A stretch of 64,000 nucleotides of DNA, from positions 62,001 through 126,000 of the forward strand of contig NZ_WQBE01000004.1 of the NCBI RefSeq assembly GCF_013032005.1, in the 5' to 3' direction. Below are positions 9,218 through 17,237 of this stretch, in pieces; position 1 is the first letter of the stretch, and each line of letters begins with the position of its first letter. The position numbers and the translations under genes are program-made. The DNA comes from Ruegeria atlantica. GTDB taxonomy: Bacteria; Pseudomonadota; Alphaproteobacteria; Rhodobacterales; Rhodobacteraceae. The notes beneath the pieces are model-generated. The model did no database searches. It had not been told where the DNA came from and saw only the letters and a list, made by a program, of their open reading frames with translations.

Positions 9218-9940
9218 ATGATCCTCTACCCCGCCATCGACCTCAAAGACGGCCAGGCCGTGCGCCTGCTGCGCGGTGAAATGGACAAGGCCACCGTGTT
9301 CAACGACGATCCGGCCGCGCAAGCCCGCGCCTTTGTCGAGGCCGGGTGCGAGTGGCTGCATCTTGTCGATCTGAACGGCGCTTTTGCGGGTGAGCCGGTC
9401 AATGCCGCGCCGGTCGAGGCCATTCTGAAAGCCTGCAACGTGCCCGCGCAGTTGGGTGGCGGCATTCGCGACATGGCCACAATCGAAACCTGGATCGAAA
9501 AAGGCCTCGCTCGCGTAATTCTGGGTACGGTTGCAGTGGAAAACCCCGATCTGGTGCGTGAAGCAGCAAAGGCATTCCCCGGCAAGGTCGCTGTGGGCAT
9601 TGACGCGCGGAACGGTATGGTTGCCACCAAGGGCTGGGCCGAAGAGACCGACGTTCAGGTCACCGATCTGGCCCGCAGTTTCGAGGATGCAGGCGTCGCA
9701 GCCATCATCTACACAGACATCAACCGCGATGGCGCGATGCAGGGCCCGAATATTGAAGCAACCGCCGATCTGGCCCGCGCCGTCTCAATCCCGGTCATTG
9801 CCTCGGGAGGTGTCAGTTCGCTGGATGATCTCATCGCCCTGCGCGATTGCGGCGTCGAATTGAACGGGGCGATTTCTGGTCGGGCGCTCTATGACGGAGC
9901 ACTCGATCTGAAAGAGGCCCTGGCCACCCTGAGCAACTAG
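9218..9940 (+). CDS. hisA: ProFAR isomerase
   Basis: The 240-aa HisA TIM barrel (1-(5-phosphoribosyl)-5-[(5-phosphoribosylamino)methylideneamino]imidazole-4-carboxamide isomerase). The first catalytic Asp sits in [13 protein letters not shown] and the second in [14 protein letters not shown]. The phosphate loops QLGGGIRD and [11 protein letters not shown] are intact. It is divergent from the DUF2147 gene with a 134-bp spacer. A long inverted repeat follows its stop. Confidence 0.96.
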   Translation: MILYPAIDLKDGQAVRLLRGEMDKATVFNDDPAAQARAFVEAGCEWLHLVDLNGAFAGEPVNAAPVEAILKACNVPAQLGGGIRDMATIETWIEKGLARVILGTVAVENPDLVREAAKAFPGKVAVGIDARNGMVATKGWAEETDVQVTDLARSFEDAGVAAIIYTDINRDGAMQGPNIEATADLARAVSIPVIASGGVSSLDDLIALRDCGVELNGAISGRALYDGALDLKEALATLSN

Positions 9941-9950
9941 AGCGGGCCCA

Positions 9951-9982
9951 AATGCGCCAGCAAGAAGTGCAGCTGGCGCATT
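9951..9982. terminator. Perfect 11-bp inverted repeat between hisA and the DUF302 gene
   Basis: AATGCGCCAGC (9951-9961) and GCTGGCGCATT (9972-9982) are exact complements around a 10-nt loop. They lie between two convergent stop codons (9940 and 9990). There is no long T-run on either side, so it may be a bidirectional terminator or an RNA-stabilising stem. Confidence 0.5.
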
Positions 9983-9989
9983 CCTGATG

Positions 9990-10436
9990 TTATTGAGCCG
10001 CGACCGAAGTCAGTTTGGCCAACGCACCGCGCATCTTTTCGATGACCGGAGAATTCTCGACGTCGTCAAGCTCATCCATTGTCTCTTTCGGGTCTTCATA
10101 AGCCAGCCAAACCTGACCGTTTTCATCCTCATAGGCTTGAACTTTCAGTGGCAGGAACAATCCCGCCCGCGGGTCGATCTGCATCGCGGGCGTTCCCAGC
10201 GCCGGATTGCCGAAGATCAGCACCTGATTGGCTGGGATACTCAGCCCGACCTTTTCCGCACCAGCCGCGTGATCAACGCGCGCAAATACGGTCGCGCCTG
10301 CATTGCCAACGGCGGCTTCAAGTGCATCCATTACCTCGGGCACGGATTTAGCTGTGTTTACCTTGATGATATCGTCTGCCATCGCTGCGACGGTCCCCCC
10401 AAATACAAAAGCGGCTGTCAAAAAAAGTTTACGCAT
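9990..10436 (-). CDS. DUF302 family exported protein
   Basis: A 148-aa protein with a signal peptide (MRKLFLTAAFVFGGTVAAMA) and a DUF302 domain containing GATVFARVDHAAGAEKVGL and QVLIFGNPALGTPAMQ. The fold is a small alpha-beta unit of unknown role. AGGAG is placed well before the ATG. It lies between hisA and the spermidine-synthase-like gene and reads against both. Confidence 0.85.
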   Translation of the reverse strand: MRKLFLTAAFVFGGTVAAMADDIIKVNTAKSVPEVMDALEAAVGNAGATVFARVDHAAGAEKVGLSIPANQVLIFGNPALGTPAMQIDPRAGLFLPLKVQAYEDENGQVWLAYEDPKETMDELDDVENSPVIEKMRGALAKLTSVAAQ

Positions 10437-10678
10437 CTCTTTGATCTCCTAATGAATTTGGGCGCAGTGTTCACAGTTTTGAACCGGGTGGCAATCACAT
10501 CTCCGGCATCGGCGAGGCCTTGCCGGTTGCGAATTAAATGGGTTTCAATGGGCTCGCCGCGACCGATGACAAATCGTGAACAATTCCACGTTTACGGTAA
10601 GAGTTTGCACATATCAGCCGCAAAATAGTCTTATTCCGTCGCTAGGGCTGAACCGCAATCTAATGCCGGAGTTTCATT

Positions 10679-12895
10679 GTGTCCGTTTCAAACGTATCTC
10701 AACCGACTGAAAATTGGCGCTATTATGCTCCGGTCATCAGTTTTTGCGCGACAATTTTTGTCAGCGCCAGCCTTCTGTTTTTTGTTCAACCACTTTTCGC
10801 AAAACTCGTCTTGCCCAAAATCGGCGGTGCACCGGCGGTTTGGACAACAGCTATGCTGTTTTTCCAACTTATGTTGATCATGGGATATCTGTACGCCCAT
10901 ATCCTGACCCGGTGGTTTAGCCTGCGTTGGCAACTTGTTACACATCTGGCCCTTTGGCTGATCGCCCTCAGCTTTTTGCCCTTGGCCACGCAAGAAGGCT
11001 GGAGATTCGATTCTTCGCAATCTATTGCCCTTCAAACGCTGATTCTGTTTGCGGCAGGGGTCGGCGTTCCATTTGCAGTGCTGTCCGCAAATGCCCCGCT
11101 TCTTCAGGCATGGTATTCGCGCTCTGGCGGTCCATCGGCCAACGATCCATATTTTCTGTACGCAGCCAGCAATGTTGGATCGCTGCTGGCCCTGTTGGCG
11201 TTCCCACTGATGGCCGATCCTTTCTTTGGTGCGCAAGACATCAGCCTGTTCTGGTCCGTCGGATTTGTCGTGTTTGGTATTCTTATGGCCGTCAGTGGTG
11301 TGTTTGCCCTTCGTGGTGGAACCGAACCTGTCGCCGTACATGAACCGCAAACGACAGGCAGCGCCCTGAGCGTCAAGACAATTTCCACTTGGGTGTTCAT
11401 TGCATTCATTCCGTCATCCCTGATGCTGGCCACAACAACCAAGCTCAGCATCGATCTTGGTGCCATCCCGCTAATCTGGGTACTGCCACTGGCGACATAT
11501 ATCCTGACCTTCATTCTCGCTTTTACCAAATGGCGTCGAGTCACCCTGGATAGTCTGAAAGTTCCGGTTTTGATCGCGCTGGCAATCGCTGTGGTCCTGC
11601 TGTCCAAGGTTGCACCGACGCACAAGGCCTTGGCGTTGATGATGCTGTATGTTCCGATCCTCTTTCTGGTCGCCCTGTTTGCGCATAGGCTTCTGTATGA
11701 ACTTCGGCCACCAGCCGAGCATCTGACCGTCTTCTATCTGGCGCTTTCGGTTGGAGGGGCTTGTGGAGGCCTGTTCAACTCGATCATTGCGCCGGTCTTC
11801 TTTGACCGCGAGATCGAATTCGCCCTGACACTCATTGCGACCGGTGGACTGTTTCTGCTGCACGCAGGTACTTTCAGTATCCGTCACGTTGCCATGGGAA
11901 TCATTGCGTCGATTCCGCTGTTGTTCGTGACAGGCGCACTGCGCTTCAGCCTCGTGTTCGACTCTCGCACACTTGGTATCTTGGTGGCGTCCTCACTTGT
12001 TGCCGCAGTGCTACTGGCCTTTAGAAATGCCCCGACCCGATTGGCAACAGTTCTGCTGATCGTTTTGGCACCGAACCTGATCTCGAAGACTCAGGTCTAT
12101 TTCCGCGATCGCAGCTTTTTCGGAACCCACGCCGTCTATGATTTCAAAGAGTTCCGGGTCTACAAGAACGGAACCACCGTACACGGCTGGCAAAGGCAAA
12201 CACCGCCTGGTACACGGCCGGTTGGGTCCTCGTATTATCATCCGAACGGGCCAATGGCCGAAATCCTGACATCGGAATACGGCCAGAAATCGGACAATAT
12301 CGCAATTGTCGGCCTTGGGACCGGTGCGTTGGCTTGCTATGGGCAACCGCATCAGACGTGGGATTTCTTTGAGATCGACCAAACCGTTGATCGCATTGCA
12401 CGCGACCCTGAACTGTTCACGTATATGTCCACATGTGCACCGGACACGACCACCCATCTGGGCGACGCCCGGATCGTTCTGGAATATCAAAAGTTCGATT
12501 TTGATATCATGGTGCTGGACGCCTACAGTTCAGATGCGATACCGCTCCACCTGATCACGCAGGAGGCAATCGAGGTCTATCTGAACCATCTGGATCAGGA
12601 TGGCACGTTGGTCTTCCATATCTCGAACCAGTATTACGATCTTTCACCGCAACTGGCGCGAGCCGCAGCAACGCTGAACCTGCACGCAGCACTTCAAATG
12701 GACGATGCCACCGAGGAAGAAGAAAAAACCGGCGCGTCTGACACGCATGTCGTCATCCTGAGCCGAGACAAAAATCGCATCGAATCGTTCATCGATACCG
12801 GCAAGTGGGAGCCTTTGGTCACCGACGGTCAGGTTCCGTGGACGGATGACAAGGCGAACCTTCTGTCGGCCCTCAAGATACTGCACACAAACTGA
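10679..12895 (+). CDS. Multi-TM protein fused to a spermidine-synthase-like domain
   Basis: A 738-aa protein. Residues 1 to about 440 form a dozen hydrophobic helices; the C-terminal 280 residues are a Rossmann domain of the polyamine aminopropyltransferase type, with NIAIVGLGTGALACYG (nucleotide-binding loop), DFFEIDQTVDRIA, LGDARIVLE and MVLDAYSSDAIPLHLI. Such fused proteins are usually annotated as spermidine synthases, but no substrate has been settled for most of them, and true aminopropyl transfer is not established here. It begins with GTG behind GGAG at a suitable distance. It sits inside the histidine cluster. Confidence 0.75.
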   Translation: MSVSNVSQPTENWRYYAPVISFCATIFVSASLLFFVQPLFAKLVLPKIGGAPAVWTTAMLFFQLMLIMGYLYAHILTRWFSLRWQLVTHLALWLIALSFLPLATQEGWRFDSSQSIALQTLILFAAGVGVPFAVLSANAPLLQAWYSRSGGPSANDPYFLYAASNVGSLLALLAFPLMADPFFGAQDISLFWSVGFVVFGILMAVSGVFALRGGTEPVAVHEPQTTGSALSVKTISTWVFIAFIPSSLMLATTTKLSIDLGAIPLIWVLPLATYILTFILAFTKWRRVTLDSLKVPVLIALAIAVVLLSKVAPTHKALALMMLYVPILFLVALFAHRLLYELRPPAEHLTVFYLALSVGGACGGLFNSIIAPVFFDREIEFALTLIATGGLFLLHAGTFSIRHVAMGIIASIPLLFVTGALRFSLVFDSRTLGILVASSLVAAVLLAFRNAPTRLATVLLIVLAPNLISKTQVYFRDRSFFGTHAVYDFKEFRVYKNGTTVHGWQRQTPPGTRPVGSSYYHPNGPMAEILTSEYGQKSDNIAIVGLGTGALACYGQPHQTWDFFEIDQTVDRIARDPELFTYMSTCAPDTTTHLGDARIVLEYQKFDFDIMVLDAYSSDAIPLHLITQEAIEVYLNHLDQDGTLVFHISNQYYDLSPQLARAAATLNLHAALQMDDATEEEEKTGASDTHVVILSRDKNRIESFIDTGKWEPLVTDGQVPWTDDKANLLSALKILHTN

Positions 12896-12915
12896 TTGCA
12901 CATAACGCAACCTGT

Positions 12916-12961
12916 GCCCCGCCACAGTCAGGCTGTTCAGCACTGGCATCGGCGGGGCTTT
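12916..12961 (+). terminator. Possible stem-loop terminator before hisF
   Basis: GCCCCGCC (12916-12923) pairs with GGCGGGGC (12951-12958), followed by only three T. It lies between the spermidine-synthase-like gene and hisF. The 27-nt loop and short T-run make it a weak candidate. Confidence 0.35.
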
Positions 12962-12994
12962 GTAGGTAGAGGTGCGGCAACAAAGGATGCCGAC

Positions 12995-13756
12995 ATGCTG
13001 AAAACCCGCATCATTCCCTGTCTGGATGTCGCTGATGGCCGTGTGGTCAAGGGCGTGAATTTCGTTGGCCTGCGTGATGCTGGTGACCCGGTTGAATCGG
13101 CCAAGGCCTACGACGCCGCCGGCGCAGATGAGATCTGCTTTCTGGACATCCACGCCACCCATGAAAACCGCGGTACAATGTTTGACGTGGTACAACGCAC
13201 CGCCGAGCAGTGCTTTGTGCCCCTGACCGTGGGTGGCGGCGTGCGTACTAAAGATGACGTGCGCGCCCTACTACTGGCTGGTGCGGACAAGGTCAGTTTC
13301 AACTCGGCCGCCGTGGCAAACCCCGATGTGATTGCGGAATCGGCTGATCAGTTCGGCAGCCAGTGCATTGTCTGTGCCATCGACGCGAAGACCGTCAGCC
13401 CCGGCAAGTGGGAGATTTTCACCCACGGCGGCCGCAAACCCACCGGCATTGACGCGGTGGAATTCGCCAAAACCGTCGTCGCCAAAGGTGCTGGGGAAAT
13501 CCTGCTGACGTCAATGGACCGCGACGGCACCAAAGCCGGGTTCAATCTGCCCCTGACCCGCGCGATTTCCGACGCAGTGGATGTACCAGTGATCGCTTCG
13601 GGCGGGGTTGGCAACCTTGACCACCTGGTCGAAGGCGTCACTGAGGGCGGGGCAAGCGCGGTTCTTGCCGCCTCGATCTTTCATTTCGGCGAATACACCA
13701 TCCGCGAAGCCAAGGAACACATGACCGCCGCAGGTATCCCGATGAGGCTGACATGA
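12995..13756 (+). CDS. hisF: Imidazole glycerol phosphate synthase, cyclase subunit
   Basis: The 253-aa HisF TIM barrel, which uses ammonia from HisH to form IGP and AICAR. The catalytic Asp residues are in [14 protein letters not shown] and [13 protein letters not shown]. Start at 12995 is fixed by the family N-terminus ([11 protein letters not shown]) and by AAAGGA upstream; the frame is open for 33 more codons 5' but these are not conserved. The stop overlaps hisE (ATGA). Confidence 0.97.
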   Translation: MLKTRIIPCLDVADGRVVKGVNFVGLRDAGDPVESAKAYDAAGADEICFLDIHATHENRGTMFDVVQRTAEQCFVPLTVGGGVRTKDDVRALLLAGADKVSFNSAAVANPDVIAESADQFGSQCIVCAIDAKTVSPGKWEIFTHGGRKPTGIDAVEFAKTVVAKGAGEILLTSMDRDGTKAGFNLPLTRAISDAVDVPVIASGGVGNLDHLVEGVTEGGASAVLAASIFHFGEYTIREAKEHMTAAGIPMRLT

Positions 13757-14070
13757 GTATTCTACACGATCTGGCCGCCACAATTGAGGCCCGCAAAAAC
13801 GCTGATCCTGACTCCAGTTGGACCGCCAAGCTACTGGCAAAAGGGCCCGAGAAATGCGCCGAAAAATTCGGCGAAGAGGCCGTCGAAGCCATTATCGAGG
13901 CCGTCAAGGACAACAAGGCCGCGCTTACGGCAGAGGCGGCGGATGTGCTCTATCATCTGCTTGTCATGCTGGCTGCGCGGGATGTGGCACTGGATGATGT
14001 GCTGGCGGAATTGGAACGTCGTCAGGGCACCAGCGGCATCGCCGAAAAATCCGCGCGCCCCAAGGGGTAA
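13753..14070 (+). CDS. hisE: Phosphoribosyl-ATP pyrophosphatase
   Basis: A 105-aa MazG-like HisE, which hydrolyses PR-ATP to PR-AMP in histidine step 2. The metal-binding helix [14 protein letters not shown] and the downstream [13 protein letters not shown] are intact. It starts within the hisF stop (4-bp overlap), showing translational coupling. hisI, hisG, hisD and hisC are not in this window. Confidence 0.96.
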   Translation: MSILHDLAATIEARKNADPDSSWTAKLLAKGPEKCAEKFGEEAVEAIIEAVKDNKAALTAEAADVLYHLLVMLAARDVALDDVLAELERRQGTSGIAEKSARPKG

Positions 14071-14143
14071 TTGGCAGGGTTTCGTCATACCGCTCAACCC
14101 TTTATCATCGTGTTTCATGCTTTGCAGATCGAAGGGCACGCAG

Positions 14144-14710
14144 ATGATCAAAGCTTTGGCCTTGGTGCTGGCCCTTCTGACGTTGGGGGCATGCGCGTCC
14201 CCTCCCCCTTCGACCGGAGATGAAGTTCAACGGCTGGCCAGCGAAATACGCAGCCTCGGCCCCGATATCGACCCGGAAGAGGCTGACCGCGCCGCGCGCA
14301 TTGCCTATTCCTATACGGCGCAATTGGTGCAGGAATACGAAATCACCGACCCTCCGTTGATCCACAACGCCAAGGTCAACAAGGGTCTGCGCCCGCGCGG
14401 GCTGTGCTGGCACTGGGCCGAAGATATCGAGCGCCGCCTGAAGCAGGAAAACTTCCAGACGCTTGACCTGCACCGCGCCATCGCCAACGCCGACAACCCG
14501 TTCAGAATCGATCACAGCACGGCCATCATCAGCCGCAGAGGGGAAACGATGTATGACGGTGTGGTGTTGGATCCGTGGCGCTATGGCGGAGTGCTGTTTT
14601 GGTCGCCGCTGATCGAAGACACGAAATACGAATGGGTGCCACGCAACGTCGTATTGGAAAAACGCCGTGTGGAACAATACGGTGAGTTGTTGCCCTATGT
14701 CGGCGGCTAG
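14144..14710 (+). CDS. Lipoprotein, conserved hypothetical
   Basis: A 188-aa protein whose N-terminus is a lipoprotein signal with lipobox LGAC (MIKALALVLALLTLGAC), so it is probably membrane-anchored in the periplasm. The mature part has GLCWHWAEDIERRLKQENFQTLDLHRAIANA and DGVVLDPWRYGGVLFWSPL; I cannot tie these to a known activity. The start at 14144 is set by GAAGGG upstream and by the signal sequence. It ends tail to tail with the CoA-binding gene; the shared CTAG carries both stop codons. Confidence 0.72.
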   Translation: MIKALALVLALLTLGACASPPPSTGDEVQRLASEIRSLGPDIDPEEADRAARIAYSYTAQLVQEYEITDPPLIHNAKVNKGLRPRGLCWHWAEDIERRLKQENFQTLDLHRAIANADNPFRIDHSTAIISRRGETMYDGVVLDPWRYGGVLFWSPLIEDTKYEWVPRNVVLEKRRVEQYGELLPYVGG

Positions 14711-15177
14711 ATTTTGGACGAGATGACACCAGTGGTAAATCCGCCCATGCGCAACTCACCAAACAGGCGCTGATATTCGATCTTGGGGCAACGGTTCATC
14801 ACCACATCCACCCCGCGCGCCTGTGCCTTGGCGGCAGCATCAGCGTTTTCGACACCGATCTGCATCCAAATGGTGCGCAGGTTCGGGAATGCGTCCAATG
14901 CCTCATCCACAATCGGCGGCACGGATTCGGAGCGGCGGAAGATATCGACCATATCTACGGGTTCAGAAATCTCGGACAACGACGCCCTGACGGTCTGACC
15001 AAACAGCTCTTTGCCTGCGTGGCCCGGGTTGACCGGAATGACCGTAAAACCCTTCAACGACAGATATCGCGCCACATAATAACTGGGGCGTACCGGGTTC
15101 ATTGACACACCCACAACAGCGACAACTTTGGTGCGCTGCAGAATCTCTCTAAGGTGCTTATCGGAATAGTCGGCCAT
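14707..15177 (-). CDS. CoA-binding domain protein (YccU family)
   Basis: A 156-aa Rossmann protein of the CoA_binding_2 type. The first beta-alpha-beta unit (KVVAVVGVSMNPVRPSYYVARYL) binds CoA or a related nucleotide; the GFTVIPVNPGHAGKELFGQ strand follows, then IWMQIGVENADAAAKAQARGVDVVMNRCPKIEY. Function in bacteria is not established. Its terminal TAG overlaps the lipoprotein stop on the other strand. Confidence 0.85.
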   Translation of the reverse strand: MADYSDKHLREILQRTKVVAVVGVSMNPVRPSYYVARYLSLKGFTVIPVNPGHAGKELFGQTVRASLSEISEPVDMVDIFRRSESVPPIVDEALDAFPNLRTIWMQIGVENADAAAKAQARGVDVVMNRCPKIEYQRLFGELRMGGFTTGVISSKI

Positions 15178-15205
15178 CTGCGCACCCTATGCCGTCCTTA
15201 ACAAA

Positions 15206-15235
15206 GAAAAAAGCGCCCAGGTCGAACCTGAGCGC
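15206..15235 (-). terminator. Rho-independent terminator, minus strand
   Basis: Read on the minus strand, GCGCTCAGG (from 15235) pairs with CCTGGGCGC (to 15213; one G-U pair) across a 5-nt loop and is followed by six T. It closes the transcript coming from the YHS gene and lies 29 bp before the start of the CoA-binding gene. Confidence 0.85.
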
Positions 15236-15253
15236 CAGTTGTTGGAACGAGGG

Positions 15254-15295
15254 ACAGTGAAATGACCCGCGGCAGTTCCGTTCCGCGGTCACTGT
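15254..15295. repeat. Bulged inverted repeat
   Basis: ACAGTGA (15254-15260) pairs with TCACTGT (15289-15295), and inside it CCGCGG (15267-15272) pairs with CCGCGG (15283-15288) across a 10-nt loop, with six unpaired bases on one side. It is the middle of three stem-loops in this gap. Confidence 0.5.
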
Positions 15296-15334
15296 GACAT
15301 TTAGGCATAAATTGAGAGAAAAAAAGAGGGGGTG

Positions 15335-15366
15335 CGCATTTTTGTGATGACAGATCACGAAAAGCG
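15335..15366. repeat. Stem-loop just after the YHS gene
   Basis: CGC-A-TTTTT-GTGAT pairs with ATCAC-GAAAA-GCG over a 5-nt loop: 13 base pairs with one bulge and one wobble pair. On the minus strand it begins 9 nt after the YHS stop. It could protect the 3' end of that mRNA or form part of a small RNA. Confidence 0.5.
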
Positions 15367-15375
15367 AAAACCCGC

Positions 15376-15828
15376 CTATTGCTCGTAAAGAATTGCAGGC
15401 CAATGCGCCTCGGCCATACGGATATATTCCGTCCTGGCTTCACGCCACATCGCTTCGATTTCGGGTGAGTGGGTCAGATACAGCCGACCGTCCACGACCT
15501 GCCATGCCTTGGGATCGGTGCTAACAAGCGATCCATGCGCCATGGCATAGGCGCAATATCCACCGAATTGAGGGGCAAAGGCACGTGGGTCACGTTCAAA
15601 CGCGTCACGGTTCTCAGCGGTTGCAAAGTGCCATTGGGCCCCTTTCCAGACGACGGCGTATTTCGGCTGACCATGAACCGGAGCATCGCCATTGAAATAC
15701 GACACCACGTCATACCCGGACATCGCGGTGCCATCGGTCACGTAGAAGACAGGTATCTCCTGCGCTGTTGCGGCAGGAGTGATCAAAGCGGCGGCAATCG
15801 CGCCCAGAAGAAAACGTCGGGTCAACAT
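15376..15828 (-). CDS. YHS domain exported protein
   Basis: A 150-aa protein with a signal peptide that has a twin Arg near the start (LTRRFLLGAIAAALITPAATA) and a YHS domain: GTAMSGYDVVSYFNGDAPVHGQPKYAV, then WHFATAENRDAFERDPRAFAPQFGGYCAYAMAHG. YHS domains are often metal-associated and found near copper or heavy-metal functions, but the role of this periplasmic group is unknown. The ATG at 15828 is used; a GTG lies one codon earlier. The ribosome binding site is weak. Confidence 0.82.
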   Translation of the reverse strand: MLTRRFLLGAIAAALITPAATAQEIPVFYVTDGTAMSGYDVVSYFNGDAPVHGQPKYAVVWKGAQWHFATAENRDAFERDPRAFAPQFGGYCAYAMAHGSLVSTDPKAWQVVDGRLYLTHSPEIEAMWREARTEYIRMAEAHWPAILYEQ

Positions 15829-15934
15829 CACAGAAATCGGAACAAGGTCATCAGGGTCTCAAGATGCAAGTTTTATGACCAAGTGACACCCCACTTAACG
15901 GGCTTGTGATCACCTGTGTCGCCCAGGCGCCACA

Positions 15935-16249
15935 TCAATCAAAGATGTCTTCGATGACATCCCATGCCTCATCCAACACGCGTGAGAAGACACTCTTTTT
16001 CTTTTTCTGCTTCTTTTTCTTGTGGCTTGCAGTCGGCTTTGCCGCACCACGCATTGATTGGCTTTCGGACAATTTACGCTTGGGCATCATCTTGAGGTTA
16101 TGCAATGGCGCCCCGCAGCTGGAACAGCTCAGCTCATGACGGTCCTGACCTTTCAGAACCAGCGCAGCGCGGGTCCCGCAATAACAACAGGTGGCGATTT
16201 TGGACGGGCTGGGAATGGCACTCTCCTGTCTATCTGTGCCTTGAGGCAT
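15935..16249 (-). CDS. Small zinc-ribbon protein with lysine-rich tail
   Basis: About 104 aa. A CxxC...CxxC zinc ribbon (ATCCYCGTRAAL then LSCSSCGAPLHN) is followed by a basic linker with runs of lysine (KKKKQKKKK) and an acidic C-terminus (DEAWDVIEDIFD). The charge pattern suggests nucleic-acid or ribosome contact, but this is inference. The start is uncertain: ATG at 16249 overlaps the end of rlmB by 20 bp; ATG at 16270 and 16291 are also in frame, and none has a clear ribosome binding site. Confidence 0.65.
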   Translation of the reverse strand: MPQGTDRQESAIPSPSKIATCCYCGTRAALVLKGQDRHELSCSSCGAPLHNLKMMPKRKLSESQSMRGAAKPTASHKKKKQKKKKSVFSRVLDEAWDVIEDIFD

Positions 16250-17003
16250 ATAGGGCAATTGCGGCAGCATTTGAGACGTTAAGTGACCCAAACCCGCCCG
16301 CTGCGTCGATTTTCACCAGTTGATCAACTGTTTCTTTGGTTTTTTGCCGCAAGCCCGGCCCCTCGGCCCCCAATACCAACGCAACCGGCTGATCAAGTTT
16401 GCCGCCCAACGCTGTCTCGATGGTTTCTTCGGCCTCACCATCCAGACCAAGAACCAGAAATCCCATGTTCTGAAGCTCGACGATGGCGTCGGCCAGATTG
16501 CGAACCCGCAAATACGGCTGACGTTCCAACGCGCCGCTAGCGGTTTTGGCCAGCGCCCCGGTTTCCGGCGCCGAATGGTGCCGCGTGCCGATCACCGCAC
16601 TGGCCCCCAAAACCTCGGCTGAGCGCAGAATCGCCCCGACGTTATGCGGGTCGGTCACCCGGTCCAGCAGAATCACGCGAGGATGTTCGCGCCCGATGCA
16701 ATTCTCGGCCAGCCCACCCCAATCCAGCGGTTTAACCTCAAGCGCTGCGCCTTGATGGACAGACCCCGGATCAATCGGCGCGGTGAATTTGCGCGGATCG
16801 ACCATTTCGGCCTCAATCCCTGCAAAATCAATGGCCTCTGTCAGCTTGTCCTGCGCATTTCGCGTCACGATCAAACGCAATTTTTGCCGCTTCGGATTCA
16901 TCAACGCATCGCGTACAGCGTGAAGGCCAAACAGCCAGACAGTTTCGGACGCAGCCGCTTTACGGGCTTGTTCTTTCTCAACGACCCACTTGGGTTTCTT
17001 CAT
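16230..17003 (-). CDS. rlmB: 23S rRNA 2'-O-methyltransferase (TrmH/RlmB family)
   Basis: A 257-aa SpoU-type RNA methyltransferase. The N-terminal part (VWLFGLHAVRDALMNPKR) is the substrate-binding domain; the SPOUT knot is seen in ILLDRVTDPHNVGAILRSAEVLGA, VALVLGAEGPGLRQKT and the closing GSLNVSNAAAIALYAS. These match RlmB, which methylates G2251 of 23S rRNA, though TrmH relatives look alike. GGAGG precedes the ATG. It is divergent from tRNA-Tyr. Confidence 0.88.
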   Translation of the reverse strand: MKKPKWVVEKEQARKAAASETVWLFGLHAVRDALMNPKRQKLRLIVTRNAQDKLTEAIDFAGIEAEMVDPRKFTAPIDPGSVHQGAALEVKPLDWGGLAENCIGREHPRVILLDRVTDPHNVGAILRSAEVLGASAVIGTRHHSAPETGALAKTASGALERQPYLRVRNLADAIVELQNMGFLVLGLDGEAEETIETALGGKLDQPVALVLGAEGPGLRQKTKETVDQLVKIDAAGGFGSLNVSNAAAIALYASRHR

Positions 17004-17119
17004 TTCTTGGGCCTCCGGGCCGGGAAATCGGTTTCCTGCGTCAAAGCGGTATTTTCCTGTTGACGCTCCTTTAAGGCGCTAGTAATCACGCCTCCACGTC
17101 AGGTGCAACGCCTGACAGT

Positions 17120-17203
17120 GGGCGACAGGCCGCAAGGTGTGGCAGGGGACTGTAACTCCCTCGCGGAGACGCACGCCTGGTTCGATTCCAGGGTCGCCCA
17201 CCA
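17120..17203 (+). tRNA. tRNA-Tyr (anticodon GTA)
   Basis: An 84-nt class II tRNA with encoded CCA. Acceptor GGGCGAC/GTCGCCC with discriminator A, anticodon stem GGGGA/TCCCT with loop CTGTAAC (anticodon GTA), a long variable arm, and T arm CCTGG-TTCGATT-CCAGG. Confidence 0.96.
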
Positions 17204-17237
17204 TCTTCTTCTGATGGTGACAAAGTGCAAGGGGCCG

